Shown: positions 16,461 through 24,756, numbered from the stretch's first letter. The stretch: 64,000 nt of DNA from Palleronia rufa (GCF_000743715.1 NZ_JQEY01000015.1:117-64116), one strand, 5' to 3'. A program made the numbers and translations. The notes: generated from the sequence alone by a model not told the origin.

Positions 16461-18044
16461 TTACCGGGTGGCGCCGGGCAGGGGCGTGTTCAGATAGGGG
16501 AACACGTCCTGCAGGTCGGTCGCGGCGAGCGGGGCGCCGTCGGTGAACGGCTCGTCGCCGACGGGGGCCTGGTCGGGCGTGCAGTAGCCGAGGTTCACCA
16601 GATCCGAGGGCTGGTCCTCCACGGCGCCGGCCACGCCCAGTTCCGCGCCCAGCGGCAGCGGATAGCACAGCACACCCATGACGACCCGGAGCGCGATGTC
16701 CACGGTGTCGTCGCCGGGCCGGCGGCCGTTCGGGAAGCCGGCCAGGTCTTCGCCCGCGACGCCGAAGTTCGACTGCTTGTCGCGCGGCGTCGGCGGGATC
16801 GCCGTGTTCAGACGCAGCATCTCGGACGCGGTGACGCCCTTGGGCTGGTTGAGACCGGGCAGGCCCGTCAGGAACGCCGCCACCAGGTCGGTCCGCGGCA
16901 GGTTGACGGGCGCGATGTTGCCGTCGTTCGCCTGAACGTCGGACTGGCCGGAAAAGGCGTCGCCGAAGAGGATGTCGAGCAGGGCGGGCAGGGTCGGATT
17001 GGTCACGTAGGTGGCAAGGGCCGCGTCCTGCATCGGCTCGGCCGCGTTGAACAGGTTCTTGTCCGGCAGGCCGATGACAAGCTCGTTGACCAGCGGTGCC
17101 GACAGGCGCGACTGCTGTACCCAGGCGCCGCCGAAGACGGAGTCCGTGTCGTAGGTGGGCGACGGATCCTCGATCTGGGCCTGGGGAAGGCTCGATGTTG
17201 TCCAGGCGCCGAAGATCGGATTGTCGCCTTTGGTCAGGCACTTCGTCGGCACTTCGAGCGCCAGAGAGGTGACATTGGCCTTGCCGACCAGATCGTCGTT
17301 GGCCGCCCGGTCCTGGTCGATCGCGCCTTCCAGCGGCACGAAGTTCACCAAGTCGAAGATGGGGCCGAGGTTGACGGCGAAGGCTTCGGCGCGCTGGCCC
17401 ACGAAGACACGGCCCTGACGGCCGCATTTGGGGATCTCGATGTCGTAGATGAACGATTCCGCATAGCCGGCGTAGTTCGGAAAGGTCTTGTCGCCGATGT
17501 AGTCGGCCGGCTTGACGAAGTTGACCCTGTCGCCCGACTTGACCGACGCGCGGCTGCCGCTGCGGCGGTCGCCGTCGATCCGGGTCAGGGTGTAGCTTTC
17601 GGTCTCGTTCAGGGCGCTGCGGTCGTTGGCCTTGATGACTCCGGCCTGCCGCAACGGGATGGCGACGGTCTCGTCGCCGATCTCCAGCGCGATCCCCGCG
17701 CCGTCCATGGCCAGTTTATTGTCGAAGTCGAATTGAAAGGTGATGTCCTCGATCGCGTCGCCGTCGTTGTCGATGTGGATCTCGTAGATCGCATCGGGAT
17801 CCATGGTGAAATAGTTCGGCCCGCCATAGGGCGCCTGGACGGGACCGTAGTTGGCGATGAGGGTCGTGTAGCCCGCGCGCCCGGTCTCATAGGATCGGAA
17901 CATGTAGAAATCGGTGCCGTCGAGCTTCGGCGTCTCCGTGATCGCGGGGGCCTCGCGGTGCGACGCGGCCATGGCCCCGACCGCCACAGAGGCCAGCAAC
18001 AGCGCGGCACCTCCGGTACGCAACGGTTTATTGAAGAAGCTCAT
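16461..18044 (-). CDS. DUF4331 domain secreted protein
   Basis: About 527 residues. ATG at 18044 after GGGAGA; a GTG one codon earlier is the alternative. Signal peptide ending AMAASHREAP. The DUF4331 opening is clear: SHREAPAI, LDGTDFYMFRSYE, GPNYFTMDPDAIYEIHIDND. The mature protein would be an acidic, Ca-binding-looking exported protein with few cysteines. The biochemical role of DUF4331 is unknown. Its position between gspK and gspO suggests a substrate of this secretion system (inference). Confidence 0.85.
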   Translation of the reverse strand: MSFFNKPLRTGGAALLLASVAVGAMAASHREAPAITETPKLDGTDFYMFRSYETGRAGYTTLIANYGPVQAPYGGPNYFTMDPDAIYEIHIDNDGDAIEDITFQFDFDNKLAMDGAGIALEIGDETVAIPLRQAGVIKANDRSALNETESYTLTRIDGDRRSGSRASVKSGDRVNFVKPADYIGDKTFPNYAGYAESFIYDIEIPKCGRQGRVFVGQRAEAFAVNLGPIFDLVNFVPLEGAIDQDRAANDDLVGKANVTSLALEVPTKCLTKGDNPIFGAWTTSSLPQAQIEDPSPTYDTDSVFGGAWVQQSRLSAPLVNELVIGLPDKNLFNAAEPMQDAALATYVTNPTLPALLDILFGDAFSGQSDVQANDGNIAPVNLPRTDLVAAFLTGLPGLNQPKGVTASEMLRLNTAIPPTPRDKQSNFGVAGEDLAGFPNGRRPGDDTVDIALRVVMGVLCYPLPLGAELGVAGAVEDQPSDLVNLGYCTPDQAPVGDEPFTDGAPLAATDLQDVFPYLNTPLPGATR

Positions 18045-18179
18045 CACTGTATCTCCCTGTTGACGCCTTTGACCGTCCGGGACAGTCCGGACGGCGGCGT
18101 CTGAAGCTACGGGACCCTCGATCGGGAAGTTTCAACAAATGGTAAATATTTCCGGAACCATCCGGCGGGTCCGGCCGCG

Positions 18180-18656
18180 ATGAGCCCGTTCCACGTCGTC
18201 GGATCGATCGTTCTGCCGCCGATCCTTGCGGCCCTCGCCGTCATCGACATCCGGTCGCATCGTCTTCCCGACCTGCTGACAGTGCCGTTGGTCGCGCTCG
18301 GCGTGCTGGCCTCGGGACTTGCCGGAAACGGCCTGCTGGTCCCGTCCCTCGCCGGGGCGGCGGTGGGATACGCGGCCTTCGCGGTTCTGGGCGCGTTCCA
18401 CCATCGCCGCCGCGGAACCGAAGGGCTGGGGCTGGGCGATGCCAAGCTGCTTGCCGCGGGGGGCGCGTGGCTCGGTGTTTCCGCATTGCCCTTCGCCGTC
18501 CTGGGCGCGGCGCTTCCCGCTCTTGTGTTCGCCGTCACCCGAGGCGCGTCCGCGTCGACCCGGATCGCGTTCGGCCCTTGGATCGCACTGGCGATCATGG
18601 TGCTCTGGGGAATGGATGTCCTGGGGCTCGGTCCGGCCGGTCCCCGCACCGGATAA
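18180..18656 (+). CDS. gspO: Minimal prepilin peptidase (A24 family), GspO-like
   Basis: 158 residues, much shorter than classical GspO/PilD (about 270-290): the N-terminal methyltransferase part with its Cys-x2-Cys pairs is absent. The catalytic half is intact. The first Asp is in LAVIDIRSHRLPD, the second in GLGLGDAKLL (GxGD motif), and the helices form a polytopic membrane protein. It should cleave the GspG-K leaders in the inner membrane. Length resembles TadV/CpaA peptidases, but no pilin genes other than gsp are near. Divergent from the DUF4331 gene. Confidence 0.85.
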   Translation: MSPFHVVGSIVLPPILAALAVIDIRSHRLPDLLTVPLVALGVLASGLAGNGLLVPSLAGAAVGYAAFAVLGAFHHRRRGTEGLGLGDAKLLAAGGAWLGVSALPFAVLGAALPALVFAVTRGASASTRIAFGPWIALAIMVLWGMDVLGLGPAGPRTG

Positions 18657-18975
18657 CAGGGCGCAACAGACCCGATGCGGCGCGGCCGGGCCATGCTTTG
18701 CCGGCGCGAACGCGTCGAACCCATCAGATCCTGGCCCGCTCCGGACATGCCCTGTGGCGATGCGGCTTGCCTGCGGCTCCGGCCGCGCCGGGCGCCATGC
18801 CGGCCTATGGGGTCGGACCGGCCCCGGGGTCTCCGCCGCGGGGTCCGGACCACGGCTCCAGCGCAACCGGCGGGATGTCGCGAAAGAGCCAAGACAGCGT
18901 CGGACGATGGGACATCGAACCCCCCGCGACGGCGACGTCCTGTCGGAACAAATCCTGCGAAACACGGGCGAGTTC
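18657..18975. other. Gene-poor interval between gspO and tRNA-Gly
   Basis: 319 bp with no supported gene. Open frames on both strands run into the tRNA and are spurious. No terminator for gspO was recognised. Confidence 0.4.
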
Positions 18976-19049
18976 TGGAGCGGGTGAAGGGAATCGAACC
19001 CTCGTCTGGAGCTTGGGAAGCTCTCGCTCTGCCATTGAGCTACACCCGC
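18976..19049 (-). tRNA. tRNA-Gly (CCC)
   Basis: 74 nt including encoded CCA. On the minus strand: acceptor GCGGGTG paired with CACCCGC, D-loop with AGCTCAATGGCAGAGC, T-loop GGTTCGATTCC. The anticodon loop TTCCCAA is flanked by GAGC/GCTC, which places CCC at 34-36. The UCC reading would need a shifted stem and is less likely. Pair 27-43 appears to be a mismatch. Confidence 0.93.
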
Positions 19050-19545
19050 CTCGGCATCCGGATTACGCCCAGGCGGGATGTGTCGTCAAGCGAAAGGGCC
19101 GCAGCGCGCCGCGGCCCCTCCGGCCGGCCCGCGCGCGGGCCGGCGGCGCCGCAGCACCCCGTCGATCGCATGGATGTCACCGGTCGGCTGCCGGTCATCC
19201 GCGTTCGCCGCGCAAGAGGCATAGCCGCGGTCGTCGAAACCATCGGCTTCGCCCGATGCAACATCTGCGCAGAATGCGCGCCGATCGGGCGAGCGGTCGG
19301 GACAAGGGTGATACGTTCGGCGGATCTCGCCGCGTTTTCGACGATGGTCCGGTCCGCGAACATATCGGCGGCACCTACCGTCGGGTGCGGGACCCCAAGG
19401 GGCGCCGAAAGAGCCTGAGCGGCAAAGGCAAGGCTGGCCGGGCCGCTGCGAAAAAACGGGTCTGCATCGTCATCGAAACCCGCCCCGTGGCGCTGCAAGC
19501 TGCCTGTCAGGGGGCACCCGGAGCCGCGGGACAGGCGCAAGGATT
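19050..19545. other. Gene-poor interval downstream of the RACo-like gene
   Basis: 496 bp between tRNA-Gly and the stop of the RACo-like gene. It should contain the tRNA promoter at its left side. I found no gene I can support. A minus-strand segment reading GDIHAIDGVL at about 19155-19190 resembles the end of a fasciclin domain, but nothing upstream fits. Confidence 0.35.
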
Positions 19546-21555
19546 TCAGCCGCGCTTTCGGCGCCTGGGGCGGCCGCCGTCGCCGCCGGTGTTGAAGGAC
19601 ACGTCGGGCAGGGGCGCTATGGCGCGCAGCTGCGAAAACGGATCGGTGGCGTGGGGCAGGGCGCTGGCGGCCACGAAATGCTCCTGAAAGCGCGGCTCTA
19701 TGGCGGTTTCGACCTTGTGGATACGGGTGACCGCCGCTTCGATCTCCGCGCGCGCGGACCGGTTCAGAAGTGCGATCCGTGCGCCGGTTCCGGCGGCGTT
19801 GCCCGCGCTGGTCACATGGTCGAGCGCGACGTCGGGGATCATTCCCAGCACCATCGCGTGCCTGGGAGAGATATGCGCGCCGAAGGCGCCGGCCAGCACC
19901 ACGCGGTCCACGTGGTCCACGCCGCGTTCGTCCATGAGCAGGCGCGCCCCGGCATAGAGGGCGGATTTGGCCAGCTGGATGGCGCGGATATCGCCCTGGG
20001 TCACGCTGATGACCCGGTCGCCGTCGCGATGGAGCACATAGGCGTGGGTGCGGCCCTCGGCCTCGATCCGGTCGGTGCCCACCTGGGCGGCCGAGCCGAT
20101 GAGCCCGGAGGCGTCGACGATCCCGGCCATGCGCATCTCGGCCACCGCCTCGATGATGCCGGAGCCGCAGATGCCGGTGATCTCGGCGTCGAAGGCCGGA
20201 TCGTCCGACCACAGGTCAGACCCGATGACGCGGAAGCGCGGGGCGCGGGTTTCGGGGTCTATCCGTACCGCGTCGATGGCGCCGGGGGCGGCGCGCTGGC
20301 CGCTGGAGATCTGCGCGCCCTCGAAGGCGGGTCCGGTGGGCGAAGAGCAGGCCAGGACGCCGTTGCGATCGCCCAGCAGGATCTCCGCATTCGTGCCCAC
20401 GTCCACCACCAGGGTGAGTTCGTCGCGGTCGCCGGGGGCCTCTGACAATGCCACGGCGGCCGCGTCAGCGCCCACATGGCCGGCGATGCAGGGCAACAGA
20501 TAGGCGCGCGCGGCCGGGTTGAGGCTGGTCAGCCCCAGTTCGGACGCGGCGCACTCCACGGCCTCCGACGTGGCCAGCGCGAACGGCGCCTGACCCAGTT
20601 CCACCGGGTCGATCCCCAGCAGGAGGTGATGCATCACCGGGTTGCAGACGACGACGGTCTCGACGCAGGCCTCCGGCGCGATACCCGCGTCACGGGCGGT
20701 ATCGCGCGCCAGCGTGTCCATCGCGTCCCGCACGGCGGCGGTCATCTCGGCATCGCCGCCGGGGTTCATCATGGCGTAGGAAACGCGGCTCATCAGATCC
20801 TCGCCGAAGCGGATCTGCGGGTTCATGATCCCGGAGGAGGCGCGGACCTCGCCGGTGTCGAGATCGCACAGATGCGCCGCGATGGTGGTCGAGCCGAGGT
20901 CGATGGCAAATCCGAAAAGCCCGCTTTCGTAAAGGCCGGGCCAGATGTCGATCAGCCGGGCCGGGCCGCGATGGGCGTGGTGTATGGCGACGGTGACGCG
21001 GAACCCGCCGCGGCGGAGCGCCGGCTGAAGCTTGCGCAGCAGCGGCAACGTGGCCTCGACCGGGCCGACCTGCCACTGATCCAGCAGCGCGCGGTTCAGG
21101 CGCTGCAGATCGCCGGCGGGTTCGTGCATGTCGGGTTCAGGAACCTCGACGAAATAGAGGCGGGTGGCGGGGTCCATGCGAATGTCGCGCTGCGCCGCGT
21201 CCTTGCGGACGACCTGACGGTGCACCTGGCTTTCGGGGGGCACGTCCAGGACCACGTCGCCCCGGATCTCCGCCTGGCACCCGAGCCGGCGCCCGGCCTT
21301 CAGACCGCGTTTTTCGTGGTAGCGCGCCTCGACCGCGTTCCATTCGGACAGGGCATCGGCGGCGACGGTCACGCCGTGCTTCGAGTGCTGGCCGAATTGC
21401 GGGGCGACCTGACATTTCGAGCAGATACCACGCCCGCCGCAGACAGAGTCGAGATCGACCCCCATGCGCCGGGCCGCATCCAGAACGCGGGTGCCCGAGG
21501 GCACGCGGGCGCGCTTGCCAGAAGGGGTGAAGATGACAAGGGGATCCAGGGTCAC
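19546..21555 (-). CDS. RACo/RamA-like reductive activator of corrinoid proteins (2Fe-2S plus ASKHA/DUF4445)
   Basis: About 669 residues from GTG 21555 (VTLDPLVIF); the longer frame to 21663 would translate through the palindromic operators and the end of the upstream gene. An N-terminal plant-type ferredoxin domain has Cys39, Cys45, Cys48 (VCGGRGICSKCQV) and Cys93 (RLGCQAE). Linker and middle domains follow, then the actin-like ATPase core with FAIDLGSTTIAAHL, VVDVGTNAEILLGD and GSGIIEAVAEM. RACo proteins use ATP to reduce inactive cob(II)alamin to cob(I)alamin. Here the likely client is the methyl-THF/corrinoid methionine synthase system encoded beside it. Confidence 0.85.
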   Translation of the reverse strand: MTLDPLVIFTPSGKRARVPSGTRVLDAARRMGVDLDSVCGGRGICSKCQVAPQFGQHSKHGVTVAADALSEWNAVEARYHEKRGLKAGRRLGCQAEIRGDVVLDVPPESQVHRQVVRKDAAQRDIRMDPATRLYFVEVPEPDMHEPAGDLQRLNRALLDQWQVGPVEATLPLLRKLQPALRRGGFRVTVAIHHAHRGPARLIDIWPGLYESGLFGFAIDLGSTTIAAHLCDLDTGEVRASSGIMNPQIRFGEDLMSRVSYAMMNPGGDAEMTAAVRDAMDTLARDTARDAGIAPEACVETVVVCNPVMHHLLLGIDPVELGQAPFALATSEAVECAASELGLTSLNPAARAYLLPCIAGHVGADAAAVALSEAPGDRDELTLVVDVGTNAEILLGDRNGVLACSSPTGPAFEGAQISSGQRAAPGAIDAVRIDPETRAPRFRVIGSDLWSDDPAFDAEITGICGSGIIEAVAEMRMAGIVDASGLIGSAAQVGTDRIEAEGRTHAYVLHRDGDRVISVTQGDIRAIQLAKSALYAGARLLMDERGVDHVDRVVLAGAFGAHISPRHAMVLGMIPDVALDHVTSAGNAAGTGARIALLNRSARAEIEAAVTRIHKVETAIEPRFQEHFVAASALPHATDPFSQLRAIAPLPDVSFNTGGDGGRPRRRKRG

Positions 21556-21566
21556 GAAAGAAAGCC

Positions 21567-21615
21567 GATTTTTGTTCCAAAAATCTGCGTTGTCCCGATT
21601 TTCGGAACAAAAATC
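21567..21615. promoter_or_regulatory. Two 19-bp palindromic operator-like sites before the RACo-like gene
   Basis: Site 1 (21567-21585) is GATTTTTGTTCCAAAAATC, with perfect 8-bp arms around TTC. Site 2 (21597-21615) is GATTTTCGGAACAAAAATC; its reverse complement differs from site 1 at one base. The sites start 30 bp apart, about three helical turns, and lie 12-60 bp upstream of the GTG. AT-rich palindromes stand out in this GC-rich DNA. A dimeric repressor or activator is expected; an ArsR-type SahR/SamR methionine regulator is one guess. Confidence 0.7.
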
Positions 21616-21619
21616 GTGC

Positions 21620-21841
21620 TCAACAGACCACTTCGATGAAGCCCCGATTGCAGATGACGACATACTGGCCGCCGCATCGGATCATGTGAAAGCCGCGTGC
21701 CTGCACCTCGCGAATGAGACGGTCGCGCCCGATCTGCTCGTCCGCCCAGACAACGGAGCGCCGCACCACGCCGCCGCGGCTCACCGCTTTCGCGGAGAAC
21801 ATCAGGCGCAGATTTGCTTCGATCGTCATCGGGGTAAGCAT
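21620..21841 (-). CDS. Small conserved-looking protein in the one-carbon operon
   Basis: 73 residues, starting MLTPMTIEANLRLMFSAKAV. ATG 21841 has GGTGGG upstream. It is a compact mixed alpha/beta sequence (VRRSVVWADEQIGRDRLIRE, GGQYVVICNRGFIEVVC) with no signal or membrane segment and a Cys-terminal end. I do not recognise a function. It lies 35 bp after the methyltransferase gene and directly before the operator sites, so it probably belongs to the methionine-cycle operon. Confidence 0.7.
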   Translation of the reverse strand: MLTPMTIEANLRLMFSAKAVSRGGVVRRSVVWADEQIGRDRLIREVQARGFHMIRCGGQYVVICNRGFIEVVC

Positions 21842-21876
21842 GTCGCGAACCCACCATGAAAGTGCTTACCATCCGG

Positions 21877-22845
21877 TTACCCCCGGCGTCGACGTCCGCC
21901 GGAGCGCCCGCCGCGCCCGCCGCCCGCCGCCTCCGCGACGCGGGCGGCATCCGCAAAACTTTCCCCTGCCTCGACGGCATCCAGCACCCGGGAAAAGCTG
22001 ATCCAGGCGCCGCCGTTCGGATCGTGGTTCATCAGAAAGTTCGCCGCCCGGATCGCCTCCATCTCCACGGGGCGGACCGGGTTCATGATCGCGCTCGTCA
22101 TGCCGGCAGCGATGGCCATGGGCAGGAAAGCTGCGTTGATCCCGTGGCGATGGGGCAGCCCGAAGGAGATGTTCGACGCGCCGCAGGTGGTGTTCACGCC
22201 CAATTCCTCGCGCAGGCGCCGCACCAGCGTGAACACCTGCCGTCCCGCGCCGGCCATGGCCCCCACGGGCATCACCAGCGGATCCACCACGATGTCATGC
22301 GCGGGAATGCCGAAATCGGCGGCGCGCTCCACGATCCGCTTGGCCACCGCGAAGCGCACGTCGGGATCCTCGGAGATCCCGGTGTCGTCGTTCGAGATCG
22401 CCACCACGGGCACGCCGTATTTCTTGATCAGCGGAAAGACCAGCTCCATGCGCTCTTCTTCCCCGGTGACGGAGTTGACCAGCGGACGGCCCTCGGCGGC
22501 GGCCAGACCGGCCTCCAGTGCGCCCGGAACGGAGCTGTCGATGCACAGCGGCACATCCACCAGCCCCTGCACCAGCTCGATCACCGCGCGCATCAGCGGC
22601 GGCTCGGTCTCGTTCGGATTGGGGTTGGAATTGTAGACCACGCCCGCGTTCACGTCGAGCACCATGGCCCCGCAGGCGACCTGCTCCAGCGCGTCCTTCT
22701 CGACGGTCGAGAAATCGCCCGCCTCCAGCTCGGCGGCCAGCTTCTTGCGCCCCGTGGGATTGATCCGCTCTCCGATCACGCAGAACGGCTCATCGAAGCC
22801 GATGGTGACGGATTTGGATTTCGATTCCAGAACGGTGCGGGTCAT
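21877..22845 (-). CDS. Methyltetrahydrofolate:corrinoid methyltransferase (MetH pterin-domain-like)
   Basis: 322 residues. A single pterin-binding TIM barrel like the MTHF domain of MetH or AcsE: FCVIGERINPTGRKKL, GAMVLDVNAG, NSVTGEEERM, DPLVMPVG, and GASNISFGLPHRHGIN. A Gly/Arg-rich tail (about 300-322) is unusual. It should transfer the methyl group of 5-methyl-THF to a corrinoid protein encoded elsewhere. In some Rhodobacterales methionine synthase is split into separate homocysteine, corrinoid and folate proteins (recalled for Phaeobacter); this gene fits the folate part. The ATG overlaps the HAD gene stop. Confidence 0.85.
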   Translation of the reverse strand: MTRTVLESKSKSVTIGFDEPFCVIGERINPTGRKKLAAELEAGDFSTVEKDALEQVACGAMVLDVNAGVVYNSNPNPNETEPPLMRAVIELVQGLVDVPLCIDSSVPGALEAGLAAAEGRPLVNSVTGEEERMELVFPLIKKYGVPVVAISNDDTGISEDPDVRFAVAKRIVERAADFGIPAHDIVVDPLVMPVGAMAGAGRQVFTLVRRLREELGVNTTCGASNISFGLPHRHGINAAFLPMAIAAGMTSAIMNPVRPVEMEAIRAANFLMNHDPNGGAWISFSRVLDAVEAGESFADAARVAEAAGGGRGGRSGGRRRRG

Positions 22846-23501
22846 GCTGTCTCCTGTTGGATACGGGCGCGCCAGGGCGCGAATCCCGGATCGGTATAGT
22901 CGTGAATGCTGGCGACCGCACCCGCCGCCCGCAGTGCCGCGTCGTCGAGCGAACTGCGGATCCCGACGGTGGCGATCCCCGCGCGGGTCGCGGCCGTGAC
23001 GCCGGAGACGCTGTCCTCGAAGGCCAGCGCCTCCTCGGGGGCCAGCCCGAGACGCTCCAGACCGGTGACGTAGGGCAGGGGATCGGGCTTGCCGCGGGGC
23101 AGGGCGTCGCCGATCACCACGGCATCGAACCGGTCGGCAAGCCCCATGGCCGAAAGCATGGCGTCGGCGTTCCTTGCCGGAGCGTTGGTGACCACGGCCA
23201 GGGCCAGGCCCGCCTCAGCCGCCTCGTCCAGAAGGGCGGGAAGGCCACGCACCGGGGCGGCGCTGGTCCCCAGCCGGTCGCGGAACCGCGCCTCCTTGAG
23301 GTCGGCCAGGGCCGTGCCGTCCTCGTCGGGGAAGAACTCGGCGAAGATATCGGCGTTGAGACGCCCCTGGATGCGGTCGCGGAAGAATTCGGCGTCGATC
23401 CGCCGTCCGCGTTCGGCAAAAAGGTCCGCAAAGACCGCGACATGCAGCGGATCGGACAGGATCATCGTGCCGTCCAGATCGAAGAGCAGTCCGCGGATCA
23501 T
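22842..23501 (-). CDS. HAD-superfamily phosphatase (phosphoglycolate-phosphatase-like)
   Basis: 219 residues. Motif I FDLDGTMILSDPLH (nucleophile Asp in DLDGT), an alpha-helical cap (about 15-85), motif II VVTNAPARN, motif III Lys in PRGKPDPLPY, and motif IV FEDSVSGVTAA. This is a subfamily IA hydrolase acting on a small phosphorylated metabolite; the substrate cannot be named. ATGA overlaps on both sides place it in the one-carbon operon, so a role in clearing a damaged or side-product phosphate is possible (inference). Confidence 0.85.
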   Translation of the reverse strand: MIRGLLFDLDGTMILSDPLHVAVFADLFAERGRRIDAEFFRDRIQGRLNADIFAEFFPDEDGTALADLKEARFRDRLGTSAAPVRGLPALLDEAAEAGLALAVVTNAPARNADAMLSAMGLADRFDAVVIGDALPRGKPDPLPYVTGLERLGLAPEEALAFEDSVSGVTAATRAGIATVGIRSSLDDAALRAAGAVASIHDYTDPGFAPWRARIQQETA

Positions 23502-24418
23502 CGGCTGGCGCGGCCCGGCTCCGGCGTGGCGCGCTCCCGGGCCCAGTCGGCCGCCGCGGCGATCCCGCCCAGCGGAAAGATGTGCAGACCGTCGATGGGG
23601 AACGCGGGATCGGCGGCCCGGGCGCGGGCCAGATCGGCCAGCATCTCGTCGGGCGTGTAGGGCAGCACCAGCTTGGTGACGTCGAGCGCGCGCTTCTGCA
23701 GGACCTTCAGCGACGGACCGACCCCGCAGGCGATGGCGAACTTCAGCAGCGTCTGGAGCTTGGCCGGACCGGCAAGGCCCAGGTGGATCGGCAGGTCGAT
23801 CCCGGCGGCGCGCAGACCCCGCGCCCAGGCCAGCGCGGGGCCGGCCTCGAAGCAGAACTGCGTGACGATGGCCATCCGCGCGTCGGTGCGGCGCGAGAAG
23901 TCCTGCTTCCAGCGCAGCGCGTCCGACACGTTCCTGTCCGAACCGTCGGGGTCGATGTCGCGGTTGCCCTCGGGGTGGCCGGCGACGTGCAGATCGGTGA
24001 AGCCCGCCGCATCGAAGAGTCCGGTTCCCAGCAGGTCCATGGAGGTGGCGAACGCCCCGCTGGGCTGGGCGATGCCGCCCGCCAGGATCAGGCCCTGCGT
24101 CACGCCCGCCTCCCCCTGGTAGCGCGCGATCCAGTCGGCCAGCGTGGCGCGGTCGGGGATCGAGCGGGCCGGAAAATGCGGCATGACCCGAAAGCCGTCC
24201 CGGGCCAGCCGCGCGGCGGTGGCGACCATTTCCTCGATCGGGGTGCCGTCGATATGGGCGATGTAGACGCGGGTGCCGGGGGCGAGGAGGGCGGTGAAAT
24301 CCTCGACCCTGGCGGCGGTGCGGGGCATGACCTCGATCGAATGGCCGGCCAGCAGATCGGCCCCGGCGTGGGCCGCAGGGACGGCGGGGCGGGAACGGCG
24401 GAACGAAAGGATGGACAT
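23498..24418 (-). CDS. metF: Methylenetetrahydrofolate reductase-like flavoprotein
   Basis: 306 residues from ATG 24418, with GGAGG upstream. MetF-type TIM barrel: HSIEVMPRTAARVEDF near the N-terminus, RVYIAHIDG, MPHFPARSI, GLILAGGIAQPSGAF, a VAGHPEGNRD segment, and MAIVTQFCFEAGPALAW. Reduces 5,10-methylene-THF to 5-methyl-THF, feeding the methyltransferase two genes downstream. The sequence is divergent from E. coli MetF and is the type found in roseobacter methyl-metabolism clusters, so a substrate difference cannot be excluded. Confidence 0.8.
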   Translation of the reverse strand: MSILSFRRSRPAVPAAHAGADLLAGHSIEVMPRTAARVEDFTALLAPGTRVYIAHIDGTPIEEMVATAARLARDGFRVMPHFPARSIPDRATLADWIARYQGEAGVTQGLILAGGIAQPSGAFATSMDLLGTGLFDAAGFTDLHVAGHPEGNRDIDPDGSDRNVSDALRWKQDFSRRTDARMAIVTQFCFEAGPALAWARGLRAAGIDLPIHLGLAGPAKLQTLLKFAIACGVGPSLKVLQKRALDVTKLVLPYTPDEMLADLARARAADPAFPIDGLHIFPLGGIAAAADWARERATPEPGRASR

Positions 24419-24459
24419 GAGCGCCTCCGGCAGCGATGTGGACGTTGCGGGGCAGCGCA

Positions 24460-24756
24460 TCAGTCGCGGCCGCCCCGGTCGATGAGTGCCCTGAGGCGCC
24501 CGGTGTCGTACTCGGCCTCGATCCGCGCCGCGGCGGCCCGTGCCGCGTCCGCATCCGTGCCCTCGACCGTGACCGGCGCCGCGCGGCGCCAGTCGGCCAG
24601 GTAGGCGTCCGTGCCCTGCGCGCCAGAGGCCATGGCGGCCCGGTCGATCGCCTGCTCGAACCGTTCGGACAGGGGCACCTTGGTGCCCCTTCGTCCCTTG
24701 CCCGCGATGACCTGCGCGGGGATGTCGCGCCAGTAGACGATGGTGATCTCGGCCAT
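24460..24756 (-). CDS. Virulence-factor-family small protein (Pfam Virulence_fact type)
   Basis: 98 residues: MAEITIVYWRDIPAQVI, KGRRGTKVPLSERFEQAIDR and an arginine-rich C-terminus. I recognise the family by its start and the WRDIPAQV motif. The name is historical. Here it heads an operon of folate/corrinoid genes, so a role in methionine synthesis or cobalamin-protein maintenance is more likely than virulence (inference from context). Confidence 0.75.
   Translation of the reverse strand: MAEITIVYWRDIPAQVIAGKGRRGTKVPLSERFEQAIDRAAMASGAQGTDAYLADWRRAAPVTVEGTDADAARAAAARIEAEYDTGRLRALIDRGGRD

Noticed and set aside
18675-19418. Open frame on the plus strand containing KGIEPSSGAWEALALPLSYTR
   Set aside because: It is the antisense translation of tRNA-Gly, a known false protein motif; no family supports the rest.
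19050-19545. Possible fasciclin-domain tail (GDIHAIDGVL) on the minus strand
   Set aside because: Only about ten residues resemble the family; upstream residues do not fit in any frame.
21555-21578. EcfG-like promoter GGAAC-N17-CGTG before the RACo-like gene
   Set aside because: GGAAC is part of the palindromic operator, and the supposed -10 overlaps the GTG start codon.
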